The translations under genes were made by a program, and so were the position numbers. A stretch of DNA of 64,000 nt from contig DF239219.1 of assembly GCA_000507305.1 (NCBI GenBank), positions 124,001-188,000 on the forward strand, in the 5' to 3' direction. Below, piece after piece: positions 1-13,400 of this stretch. The notes below the pieces were generated by a model. The model was given only the letters and a program-made list of their open reading frames with translations, was not told where the DNA came from and ran no database searches. This stretch comes from Breviolum minutum Mf 1.05b.01 (Eukaryota; Sar; Dinophyceae; Suessiales; Symbiodiniaceae). Each line of letters opens with the position of its first letter. The stretch's first letter is position 1.

Positions 1-1005
1 ATAGGCCATGTTAGTCTACAAAAATACCAAAATCTGGATTTAATCTTGTAGTCGGGCCATACTTTGACCACGAGAGAGAATCAGATTTCTGAACAGTCGA
101 ATGTTCCATCCACTTCTGTTGCTTTGAAAGGTGTGGACGATGGCTTCTCTAAATGAAATAGACGGAGTGCAATTAAGATTCACAATCCAATGTCACACCG
201 TACCTTCTTTGAAAAACTAACATAGCACCTGAAAAAAGTACAGGTTGGAAGACAAAAAAGCTCTACCCCGTTAGGTTAACGTACAACCTGGTGTTTTTGT
301 TCACATGTGTCAGGGGAAATCTCTGCCAAAAATGTCCAACACAATCTTTTAGGACCAAACTCGGCGGAATTTCTCGGATTCGACGAGATGAACTGAGATG
401 AGGTTGGTGGGATCAGAAACCTTCGTAGGAACCACAGATGTATGTCCCCCTTCCCAGGATGCCAGTGACCACCAGGATTATGAACCATTTTTAGTAGGGA
501 ATCCCGACATAAACCTTTATTTGCCACTGGAATCCTGGGAAGGGGCCACACCCAAGTAGGAACCAAATATGTTTTGGTTTGGAATAAATGGTTTGAACAG
601 CACCACTGAGATGAATTTATGAGGCGTGTTTTATTCAAGTTCTAAATATCATGGTGTGAAATCACAGTTCAGACATGTCTTTTTAGGGGCCACAAAAAGA
701 GATATCATCTGTATTGAAACAAATCCGGGATCTTCTAGTCAAACCCAACTTCTATTTGAACCTCCCCACCGACACACAGGCTAGCACAAAGATAGTTGGT
801 GGTTGAACCACCCATCTGCAAAATAGGCTAGTCAAATTCGATCATTTCCCCCAAGTAAGGAGTAACAAAAAACAAAAATGTTTGAATTCATCACCTAAAA
901 GATCAGTTTCCCTGCAACTTTTGAGATTATATTGAACTCCCTAGTTACTTCCATATACCCTAAGTCTACCTCTACCCATTGAACCACCAAGCAGCACTGA
1001 GTCAA

Positions 1006-1082
1006 CATCCAGCGGAGCTTCCCAAAGCAGATCGCCCAACAGATCTGTTTCATCCAGATCGTAATCGTAGAAGGATACGTTC
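1006..1082 (-). CDS. Giant gene exon: VSF..DLD..LLGDLLW repeat segment
   Basis: After a CACTAG|G acceptor the frame reads NVSFYDYDLDETDLLGDLLW, then EAPLDVDS. It covers the end of one repeat and the LGG..W..P start of the next. It joins in phase to the exon at 1866-1922 if that exon ends at a GC donor (GAATC|GCCGG). The 3' end is approximate. This is the most downstream exon I can recognise; the first kilobase holds no convincing further exon. Confidence 0.7.
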
Positions 1083-4000
1083 CTAGTGATTTGCGGTCGA
1101 CGTTTTAAAGTTTCAAACTCAAGAACGTCAGTTGCTCATGCAGTTGGAAAAAAAACAATTGTTCAGTATGTACCATGGGAACCCACAACCTTCCTTTTTA
1201 GGGGTTATAACGTATAACCCATATTTCTAGGCCCTAAAGCCTTCATTTCTTGTGGTTTTGGGGTCCAAAAGGCAATGATTATATCGCTTTGAGGATTTCT
1301 CCTGAAAACCAACATGTTGACAGACCTGAACATGTTGCTTTGTCAAAAGGAATCTCCTCCAAATTTCATCCTTTGCAAGTTCCATGGTTGCATTGATTTG
1401 GGGTGGGTGGGGAGTTAGGCGCAACGAAACATACAATAAACTTCATTAGTTCAATCAGAAATACGACGCCATGGACCCTTTCTCTATTGTCGATATAATT
1501 AAGTTTAGCTTAAGAGTATCGGAATGGACAATGCTTGAAGGGCACTTCTAGCAAAAACCCTTGCCAAAGAACATGCATGCGCATCCATTAAATGAGGTTG
1601 ACCCTCCAGGAGCATAATCTCAATAAAAGAAAAAAAACAGTATCTTGATTCTTGTGAAACTCATCATTTCATTTTCTGTGTTACTTGAGAAAAATGTCCC
1701 CTATATTCCACGTGAACTAATATCAAAACAAACCAACCATCCACTGTGTTTCCACTTCCGTGTATAGCCTAAACTCATTCATGCCCAAACTGTTTTGAGA
1801 AACATCGACCACTTACCTTGACCGCTTTTTCCAAACTCATCTCTTCGCCAAGACGCAGTACCGGCGATTCTTTGTCCACAAAGTTCAAACCCACGGGCGT
1901 TGTTTGCTCCACCAATGTGGACCTTGTTCCAAACAACAATCGACGGTTTGTGAGCTTTGAAACAAGGTGAATTGCAGTTTACAATTTTGCAATAGACTTG
2001 AAACAGACTTAGAACAACTGGTTGGTGGTTTCAACTTTCAACCCACTTGAAAAATATGAGTCAAAATGGGTTTATCTTCGCCAAATAGGGATGAACATAA
2101 AAAATATTTGACTTGCCACCACCTAGACAAATTTTGAAGAAATCGAAGAAATTTCAAATGTTGCACTCGTGTATGTCATCGCTCCCTGTCATTTTATGTT
2201 GACACGTTGACACTGGACCCAGTAGTTGTGGTTGTGACATGCTTGGAAGAGACTTTGACGTTCATTAACCTACAGGTCACGGGGGGATCATGTTCAACAA
2301 ATAAAAAACTCTTTACAGTACTTGAGATTATATAATTATTTATTTTATATATGACAAAACATATTCTAAAGTTCTAATGTATATATATATATATATATTA
2401 TATACTTATTTATAATTCCTTTGCTCACATTCACAATCAATGTCACCTCACTAAGAATCCAGAGACCTCCTCTGGAAAAGGATCGGGGATTCGGAACGTA
2501 TTCCAATCCCATCCTTAGGAATGTAGGGGTAATGATAATGTATCTATCTTAGGATATACCAACAGATCCAACAGGGCTTCAACGTTTTTCAACCCCTCTT
2601 TTCGTTGAGTAGCTGCGTGTAGACCACGAAGCGTGTGAAGTGCAATGGCTCCGTATCAGGTGGAACTAAGAGCTGATTGGTGCCAACCAAGACGTCGGAT
2701 TCTGCACCAAGGCGCGGCAGCAAATTCCAGGTTGTAAATGGGGTGGAAAATTCAGCCCTATTTTTGTACGTATAAATGGGCCACACAAATCAATAGGCAA
2801 CTGGGGTTATTTTAAACTCCACTTATAATGAAAAAGTCCCATGGATCCTATAATTAAGAAAGGGTGCCCCAATTATAATCATAAAGTGAATTAAGAACTC
2901 TTGAAAGGAACCATTTCACATAATTTCTTTGGAAGACCCTTAATTCCGACCCCTGAAACGAAGTTTGTACCACCCTAGTCTTCCAACTACCCCGCGAGGA
3001 TCCGCGTTCGGACCCCCCAAACAGCTGCTGACAGGGTGTGGAGGATTTTGGAAGACTAGCGCTACCAGCTATAAAGGGTTTTGGAGGGTTTTGACTCACA
3101 TCAGCCGTATAGATACAGCTCATATGGGTTTTTGTACCTCCATTTCAGGTACCGGAAGAAATGTTTGGTGATCCATCCCAGTAGTGGTTGTGACTAACCA
3201 ACTTCACGGAATCCCGGAATCTCATGACTCATGAAAAATGGGCATGTTGGCCAAAACAAATAAATATCCAATACACTCCGGTAAACCAACATAGCAATGG
3301 AACATGGACCATTTAAAGATCCACCCCTTAAGAAACCCATGGCACCATTTTGGAAATTTCCGCACATCAATCATGAATCTATATAAAACACCTCCTTTGA
3401 AATCCTCCAAGAATTCAACCCCTTCATCACCCCGGAAAAGCTTCCTCCCCTTACCACCCTTCACGCCCCACCTATCTGCACTCGTTCATCACTTTGCAAG
3501 GCCCCTGCACCACTGATGGCCAGGTCCACACGATAGAGTTGTACCCGACGTAAGGCCGCTGGTGGCGTCCATGAAATCAAGCCACCCAAGTCAACAGGAT
3601 CCACATCTTCATCGATGAACCTGTCCAGGATGGGTCCACGTCCAGTGGGATCCTGGTAGAACCCTTGAAGATTGCATGGGTAGGGCTTTTTTTGGTTCAA
3701 AGTCCCTAAAAAACTACTGGGTAACAGTAGTAACTAACTGAAAAAATGGAGTGGTGAGAGATGATCTGGCTTCCTTTGGGAGGCAAAAGGACTATGTTTG
3801 ATCATTTTTTCAAGTCGTTTTGGTTAGTTTCAGGGAGGTAAATGGGTAAATCTAAGTTAAAAATTCATATGCTATATGTTCGTCGTTTTGCCCCTTCATA
3901 TCGAGTGGGTGATGTAAGTTTTGTATAGAAAATCTGAAAAACGTACACCACTTGGGTCCTGCTGGTGGCGAGTGATAAATGATCAAACCCACAAGGTGGG

Positions 4001-4428
4001 CCAAACCCACAAGGTGGGCCGTCTTCGCCGATCGTTATTTTCATGGAGTGAGTTCATGGGTATAGCCCCTGTAAATGGCTGGTGAAATAAATGGTAGTAA
4101 CTGGGGTGAAATACTTATAAGTGGAGTTATTTCACACAACTTCTAACTTCTAAATGTTTTTTTGGGCCCACTTTGTAGCAGGTGTGCCCAAATGACCACC
4201 GCAGGAAACATGCGGGGAAAAACGAATCCATGAACATCTTAAAGACTCATTCCTCAACCAATAACATGAAGAACAAAGATCAAATATGGAAACCGTGTTG
4301 CCAACCTTTAGTTGCCAACCATTCAAACCAAATCGTACCGAAATGGATAGTTAAGGAATACTTCGGAGTATGCTTGACGATAGTAAACCACTAACCTGAA
4401 ATCACATCCGTATGCACTACACCACATC

Positions 4429-4460
<32 letters not shown>

Positions 4461-7400
4461 CCCCTAAGAATCCAAACCCTTCCCTAGAGTGGTATTAAGA
4501 GATCCAATCCCATCCTGAGGATATCTCAGGATAGTCCTGGATTCTTAGGGAACAACCACACCCACAATCGCATCATTGTTTGTTCCAAGACACTGAATAT
4601 TAGAGACACTGGCGATTTCATCGAAGAACATCAATGCCATAGGAGTCGTTTGTTCCACTAAGGAACTCAAAGTGTAGATGGCCAGGTGCGTATAAGGAGG
4701 AACACCTCAGCAGCATTTTCCATGTTGATTTTGAGGAATCCAACCCTCCCTCAAAGCTACCCATGTGTATAGGGGGAATAACCATGAATAACACCATCCA
4801 CTGGGATTTCCCAACATCAGGCAGAAAAACATCAAACGGGAAGGCTCAGCGGGTTTTTTCCCGCCATTGGGACATGTGGTACAGTTGAGGCTTGAAATTA
4901 ACCATAAAAAACTGTGAATGTAGACATCTATATACATGATGTAATCTATATATTTATTGTATATATTATACATACTGTATAAATCTGATAAATATATTGT
5001 ATGTACGTCCCTGGCTAGTGCTGAACGCCCGCGTTGTTATACCTGGTTGCTACCCCCTGCTCGTCATTTAGCAGGTAAAATGATCATCTATGGCTCATTT
5101 GCTCATCACGACACGCACAGCCCACAATATGAATATGTGCTGTATAACCTATCTAATTCATTATCAAACACACAAAACATAAAAAATGTGTTTTTCTTCA
5201 TCCAGCTGATCAAAAAAACGCCACCTTTTTAACCAACAAAAAACATCTATGACATAAATCCTGTGTAACCTCCTTCATTGTCTGGTGAAACATTTGATCT
5301 ACCAACCTTTCCAACGATGCGCCGGAGGAACTGGTATCCGGAGCAATGACGAAATGGTGCACACCCAGTGATGCGTTGCCCAAATACTTCACCAAACACC
5401 AGTCCTTTGGGAACCAAAAAAATGCTGGGTCCGAAACCCACGAATCACATCTATATATCTATATATATATATACAACTTCTATATAATCTGGATAATTAG
5501 ATATAATTGATATAATGTATATATATATATATATATTTATCTATTTAGCATATCAACTTCACCGTATTTCTGGAATTCATCATGATTGTCTTTTTTCCGG
5601 ATCAACTAGAAAATTTGTACGCCCGCTAAGATTGACATAGAACCTGAGTCAATGATGGTTTGGTTCAGATGATTGTCCTTTTCCAGGGGTGTTACACTCC
5701 CAGGTTCCAGCCATTGATCTTATTTCTACTTCACCTGAATTGCTCAGGTTAAGTTGGACCTCTTAGGGTCGATTGGACCAACCTGCACCGGAACCAAGTG
5801 CTGTCGCAGCACTCAACTCCCGACCTTTTCGTGGGAGTGGAACTCATCCCACCCATTGAACTAATAGGAAATCACTGGAATTTTTGTTATGGTGATAATA
5901 ATGTAAACCCCTACTATTGGCTTGATGAGTTTATCCCCCTACTATTTATCTCAGACCCTAGCGGATCGCCGATCGCACGAAATATATCACCTCTTCCATC
6001 CGTGATGGTACACAAATGAAAGCCCTAAATTTCCATCGGATACATCCACCCACCATTCACCCACCCTTGAAGGGGTGGAATATCTTTTAAGGAACTTTTT
6101 CTCCAAGTGAAGGGCTGGAATTTCGTCCCTTTGAAAAGGCACCATTTGGATCCGAATCCTTAAAAAAGGTCCAGGTAATATAGATCTAGAACTCCTATAT
6201 TCTTGATTGTTTCTGTATATATAAATGACCCAAACATTCCATGAACAACCAACAAAATATGGACTTCTCTCTGAAGCAAGGGAGAAATCCTTATCAGTCC
6301 ATCCAGAACAAATGATGAAAGTTGTTTTCCCAAACCCATACCAGCATACCATCCATGTATCGTATATCTGCCTAAATGTACCATACAAATTTAATCAACC
6401 AAATGTAGGTGAATATACCATACATGGATGGTGTGGGAAAGGGTTGGAACTGTTTTTTGTTAGACTGTTAGAACAAACTTTAGGGATCCAATTTGCCAGA
6501 TCCCAGAGAGAGTCCTACTATCTGCAACATGTTGGGAACGCAGCAAAAGGCACATTTTTCATACAACCAAAAAGAACATGGCAAACAAAAACAACAACAC
6601 TATTCTCAAATCATCTGGTTTACTTGAGGAATCTATACATGTTCTCTACTATAACCTTGAAGTCACCCCCCCCCCGGGCATTTTTTTGCGGTGGAAATGT
6701 GTTTTTTTTTTCCCGGTAGGTCCAAAGCACCGAGAATTCCATGGAGACGTTGCTTTCGTTGCGGGCTTCTGCATAGCTGCTGTTGGAGCAGCCATCGGAG
6801 GTGTTCGCCTCCCACGTGTTGCAAGAGGAACTGGCGGACATCTCAAACCTCCCACTTGGAGGGGCCCTGGTGTCACCAAGAAAATGTATGAAACCCTGGT
6901 AAAGAATGGGAATAAACAACTACTTATCAACAATCACCTGGTTAGTTGGATTTTTGTTGGAAACATCAACAAGTTTGTAGATCCCAAAAAGAAGGGGATG
7001 ATACTCTTCCTCTCACAATCATGGAAGTGGAAACTGGTTCCCTCCAATATGAGTTTCCTTTCATTTAGGGTGATTTTCCCCTTCCATGATTATGGGAGAG
7101 AGGGTATCGTATCCAAAAGAGGGGATGAAATATAACACAACATCAAAATTCCCCAAATTCCCCCAGTTTCGCCTGTGCAAAGTAGACCATGTAATGGGTG
7201 ACTTGCGTGGTATCATTGGGAGGAAGCCAGGTCAAGGTACCTCCAACGTCCTGCACTTTGGCGCTCGTCACATCCAGCCAAGAGTCAAGAAACTTTGAGC
7301 CTACACATCTGGAAAAAAAAACACATGGATTCCAATAATGTCTTGCTCTGCCAAAAATGGATAGAGAAGCTTTTCACAATTTATAATGCTAGTCGACCTA

Positions 7401-10400
7401 CCCCCCAACCTACTCCCCAGAAATAAGGCCTTATGAACAACCCGTATTTCTGAAGAGGTACTGCTGGGATGGGCTGGGTAGGATGACCAGCCATAAAAAT
7501 GAGAATCTATGGCGATTCACATGCATCGAATGATCCTCCCAAAAATGCACACATCTATTTCCAGTCCCACTGAAACGAAGGTCGTTTGAAACCACAGCTT
7601 TTTGAAACCATGAAATGATTCCCCAAAATTGATACCCTCCCTAAAACTAACATAGCCCCTGAAAATGGATTGTTGGAATACTAGTTTCCCTTTGGGAAGG
7701 CCCATTTTCATGTGCTATGTTAGTTTCAGGGAGGGTATTTAAAAGAAAAACTTCACGAAGTCTGAAAACTTGCCGGAAAAATCTTGAACGTTCGTTCCTT
7801 CGAGTTTTTTTTTTTTAGTCATACCTCAGGTGAACGGTGTTTTAGGTATGTTTTTTTGGTGTGCAAATACAGTACCTTTAAATGAAGATGATGATTTCTG
7901 TCTGATTCGCATGGTGAAAAACTAGGCCGGGATATTTTCTATAAGGAAAATCCGGACCAAGTTTCAGAACAAACATTCCGGGGAAAAAAAAAACAAATCA
8001 GGCTATGTGAAATTCAAGGCTACTATTTCATTGCGAACATATCCTTCAACATCTTGAACAAAAAAACGAAACAATCGCTGGATTCTTGAAGAACGGGCCG
8101 TTTTTTCTCCGTCGGGAACGAAAAAAATGGGTCCTCTTGATCCAAATCGAAATCTGGGAAATCGATATCCGTGACCAACGACACCTGTGACCGCAGAAAA
8201 CCGTTGAAGGTGGGAGTTTGAAATTTTGGTCACGTCGTTGGTTGATGTTTCCTGCGGGATCAACATTATGGCCATGCCTTTTTGTTCGTTTCAAGTAAGA
8301 TAACTACCCTCCAGGGAATGGATACATATCCCACCGAAAGGGAAAATAAATTCCTCTTCAAAAGTACCTTTGGGAGAGGATATGTTAGTTCCTAGGAGGC
8401 TACCCACCGTTTCTTTTCCAATGTGACCACAAAGCATGAAACCCTACCCAGGTTGTTTTTTTTTCAGTCATCATATGACATATGACATATGACATGTGTA
8501 TACATGTCTTTCACACACTTGAGACACACATTTGGTCACGTAGTGTTATTTTTGCATATTGAATACATTCACCCAGATTGTCCTTGTTTGGTAGTTGATG
8601 AGTCATTACCAGTTCATATACATACACAAAACATCAAATATCAACTAATCAACCAAAAGAAGTCCACGTGCGCCATGCGCAAAGTAGCACTCTCCATGTC
8701 AAAAAAACAAGTTCAATGTCAAACCTTTGGGTCTAAACTCCCTACATTGGCGATAAACTCATCCCACCTTTAATAGGAAATCACAGAAATCTGTTTTATG
8801 GTTATAATATACACCCCTACTATTGGGATAAACTCATTCCACCCATTGAACAAATAGGAAATTATAGTGATAATAATGTAAACCCTTGCTATTGGGTTGA
8901 TGAGTTTATCCCCTATTACATCTAAAAAAATGGGAGTTTTTTATCCGATCGCCGATCGCACGATACATCACACCTTCCATCCGGGGTGTAGCAATGAAGC
9001 TCCTAAGGGATGGTGAATTGACAAGTCATTATATCATTTAAGGCATCCAAGGAAATGGTCCAGGTATGGACGTATAAATGTATATATATATATANAAACA
9101 GGGTTCTTCAGCAACACAGTCTTCAAGACTTAAATGCTTCCAAACCCTTGCTAGACTCCCTTTTTGTGCTCTCTGAGTCACAATGTAGTATTGGGTGGCC
9201 GCTCGTTCCAAAGTGTCAAATTGAGTGGCCACCAAACTGCGGTAAAAAAGTGATATGCAAGATACGAAAGATTGAATTATCCACCTTTGTCCGCTTCCCC
9301 ATATGGGGGGGACTTGGGATGGGAGAGCTTAGATCCTTGAGATTAAAGTGGCAGAAAACAGGGTTCTTCAGCAACACAGTCTTCAAGACTTAAATGCTTC
9401 CAAACCCTTGCTAGACTCCCTTTTTGTGCTCTCTGAGTCACAATGTAGTATTGGGTGGCCGCTCGTTCCAAAGTGTCAAATTGAGTGGCCACCAAACTGC
9501 GGTAAAAAAGTGATATGCAAGATACGAAAGATTGAATTATCCACCTTTGTCCGCTTCCCCATATGGGGGGACTTGGGATGGGAGAGCTTAGATCCTTGAG
9601 ATTAAAGTGGCAGAAAACAGGGTTCTTCAGCAACACAGTCTTCAAGACTTAAATGCTTCCAAACCCTTGCTAGACTCCCTTTTTGTGCTCTCTGAGTCAC
9701 AATGTAGTATTGGGTGGCCGCTCGTTCCAAAGTGTCAAATTGAGTGGCCACCAAACTGCGGTAAAAAAGTGATATGCAAGATACGAAAGATTGAATTATC
9801 CACCTTTGTCCGCTTCCCCAAGCCCATGGTCATAAATGGCTCAGGGGGGGATACTTGTGGTGGGTAATAAGTGAAATCAACGATGAGGCAAACTCTTTGG
9901 TATAAACTTGAGCTTGGTGGGTTAAAAATTTTCCATTGATGGCACCAGTTAGCTGCAAATGAGGTTTGGCTGTACGTTTGCATTTCGCTTTCTGCCAGCA
10001 GGTCTTCATGGAAAAACTGGAACAATGCCATATCAGCAAACCAGTGGGCTTTCTCCACTGTGTATTATATTGACACATATCAGCCCGAATGAAAAATGCC
10101 TTTCTCTGAGCTAACAGTTGCTGAATGGCTGGAACTTTCCAAAGTCTGCTAGTCAACGGGTTCTCAAGGTAACCCGGTATGCCTTTCTTCAAGCAAAATC
10201 GAATGAGTCTCAACGCACCCCTCACCATGTGATTTGCAGCCTGAACTTTGTCAAAATCAGATTTCTTCAAACCACTAAGCCCAAAAATGTCAGAAGGACT
10301 GTCGCCTCGCAAAGGTGATGGCATTTTTGACCACCATGGAGCTCGCCTGGCCCTTGACCAGGTGTTGCAGGGTAAGTCAATACCAACTATTGTTGCGAAA

Positions 10401-13400
10401 GCAGCTAATGACAAAACATCCTGCCAACGTGAAGGTCTGCCCAAATCGTTTTGTTTGGATGAAGCAAAATCAATTAGGATAGCATCGCCCCCATGGCGGC
10501 TAACAAACCTGCAGCATTCCCCAACTCCTCCAAAAAGGCTTAGCAAAACTTCCCCTCGCAAATCTGGTTGAGTTGCCTCTTCAGACGCTGAGGTAGTGCT
10601 CTTGTGCCATTCTGGTAGTAGATATCGAAGCGAAGCTGCATCTCGTTGCCTAGCTCTTTGAAATTGTCTCCAAACTGATTCACAATCTGCTGCATGCGTC
10701 CTGGCTTGTCGTACACCCTTGTGCTGGAGTCTGTTGCCCACCTGCCCCTCCGCTGAATGCTTGGGATGGGACGCAACTTCATCATGTGATCTCGACTGGC
10801 TCCTCCATGACGATTCTGGTATGGGCTCAGCGCAATCTTTGCTATGCCCAGCAATGAAACTGCTTCTCTCCACTTGGCCCGGTATGCATCGGCCTTGAAG
10901 TCCCACAGCTCTGCTTCCTCGCCATGTCGCTGGAGTTTCTGCTTGGCAAGTCTCACCAGCAACATGCCCAGCCAAGGTGCCCTGCTGTCGTCCAACACCA
11001 GTGTCTCGTCGTAGATCCCTACTTTGGAACTTTCTCCTCTCTCCAGCGGACCTAACACAATCACAGTGTGGTCGAAGTCTGCATTCTTCTCCACAATGTC
11101 TGCTGCAAAGATTCGGAGTGTTTCCCCTGGTCTGGCATAGGTTGAGAAAGTTGTCTCGTTGAATAGTGCCTCTTCCAGCCACCCCTTTTGCAACATCACT
11201 GCACTGATTGCTGACTTCAGGAACTCTGGCATAGGCAACCTCGTCTGCTGAGGGTTCAACCTTCGCCAGCCCTTCATGGCCCTCTTGAAGCGAGGTAGGG
11301 CAAGACGACCCTCCCGAGCAAACTCGGGACGCTCGTATTCTATTGCGGCCTGCAACTTCTGGCCGAAACTCAGGTCCTCGCCGTCCAGAAAAAGATGATC
11401 TGCGAACTCGCACAAGGCCTCGTCTAATTGATTTTCGTTTTGGATCGGCAACTCGTACCTCAGCACAAAGGCGTAAAACTGTTCTAGCCGCCTCGAGTAG
11501 TCCTTCCTCTGTGGTGCTTTTACACTTGCAGCCTCCAGCAAACTCTTCTCGCCGCGGCTTGCCCTCAAACGCACTGCATACTTCTTCTTCCTCTGCAAAC
11601 CTCTCTCCCGCTTTTTCTTGTGACTTCTGATGAGCCCACGCATCCTCATGTCTTGAGGCAGCTGTGGACCACGCTCCCTCATCCTTGATGGACTCCTCTC
11701 CTTCCTGAGGTCGATGTCTTCTTGCAATGTCATTCTCTTGTTGCTCTTCTCCACTTCTGCCCTGCTGAAAATTGCTACTTCTCTCTTCTTTAGATTTTTC
11801 TTTCCAACTGTCATTTTTGCTCCCTGGCTCCCAGAAGCGACTGTCTTCATCTGCCACATTGCGCTCAGAAGGCAACCACCTAACGTGCAGACGAATGCCT
11901 GCAGCAAAACAATGCGCAGCAGTCCTCCTAAGTATCCTCAAGAGCCCATAGTTGCTGCAACGACCCTTCTGCATTGCCAGCACCACACTCATGTTATCAT
12001 TCAACACCACTATATGTTTTCCATGTTTGCTTGGATCTCTTGCTCTGTGACGCACTGCTCCCAAGATGCTCCGCGCCTCAATGAGGTGCACTGGCTCCTT
12101 GAAACGCATCTTGCTCCTCCAAAGCAAATACCATTGGCTTCTGTCCATGTACTTTGCAGGAATTTCAGGGAAGTCGTCAACAAGATCCACATCCCCCAAA
12201 ACTTCACCAGCCACTTCAGGAAGAACTGTAGCGGGATCTTCAAAAACATCATTGCTCTGAAGTGCATGTACCCTAGCAGGAATGAAACGTGACTTTGCCC
12301 TCTTGAATCTCCAACGCTCATCTGTCCGGCCTATGCTTGGTGCAGTGTCCATGCTCTCTGTCATCTCCATCACCGCATAACCTGATAGGCATGCATCCGT
12401 GCAGATGAGACGGCCATCCCATTGTGCTTTCATGTTGTTAAAACCCAACACCATGAGATTCTTGAAGATCCAGAGCTCTTCTCTCACACATCCCCAAAGT
12501 CTCTTCCTCCTAGAAAAGTTCTGCTCAATGAAAATGTAAACATGGCGCAAAACACAAAGCAAACCACGATGCAACATTGCACGAATAGTTAGATGGCCAA
12601 CAATGACTTGCATCTCAGCTCCAGATATGGCTGCCCCTTGCAACAATGCATCGATAGCTCTATGAAGCCGCCAGTCCCTAGATGCCGTAGATGTAACAAA
12701 CCCACCCAAACCATCAATGCGAACTCCAAGACTTTCGGCAAGTGTGGCTGGCTCAACTATATCATGTGTCTCCAACCCATGCTTGCCTAATGCCCCAATA
12801 ACGGAGCCATGCTCCATGAACAATTGTTGCTGATCAACTCCAAGATGATTGCAATTGTCAGCATAAATCAACATTGAACTGCTTGTGTCTTTGTCTCCCA
12901 TGCCATGTCTCTGAAGCTCCCGCTTGTCCCGAATCATTGGAACGAGCGGCAATTCTTGTCCCGCCACATAGACGTGAGCCTCGTGTGCCAAATGAAAAGC
13001 CCAGGAAAATCCCATTGGTAGCACTTTCATGCAGGGATAAATTGGTGCCAACTGATCACAAGCCAATCCCCGAATATCTTCAGGCACAAAACCAAGCTCT
13101 TGTTGCAAAAGGTGAGGGTCAATTGCAGGAAGACAAAAATATTCACCCATCTTATCAGGTATGCCAAGCCTATAAAAATAATCCTTAACATCCTCCTGTG
13201 CAATGAAGAGGTCTCTGTCCTCTGCAACTTCTATCCTCCCCCAAGTCTCCATGGTGCCCATGAGTGTGTTGGGTGGCGTCTTGAAAAGCAAATTGGTTCG
13301 TCGACAGTCTATGATCAGCCTCTGCTTACCATTCTTTTTGGTGACGAAAAAGGCTCCAATCTGAACTCTAGGAGTGGTCGTAAAACGACTGAGGCCAGCC

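Noticed and set aside
2380-2400. TA-rich tracts as promoters or origins
   Set aside because: TA dinucleotide runs occur in many introns here (for example 5452, 33197, 53747, 58210) and have no consistent position relative to genes; dinoflagellates are not known to rely on TATA boxes.
6578-7135. 185-codon plus-strand ORF
   Set aside because: No coding pattern over most of its length and antisense to the clear host exon region; a short part overlaps a weak minus-strand exon candidate.
9038-9867. Repeated small ORFs of 65-112 codons near the DIRS-type element's 3' end
   Set aside because: They are copies of the same B-A repeat unit and are also read on the opposite strand; no protein-like pattern.
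11714-12292. 192-codon plus-strand ORF
   Set aside because: It lies antisense to the well-supported RT/RNase H and recombinase frames and has low-complexity composition.
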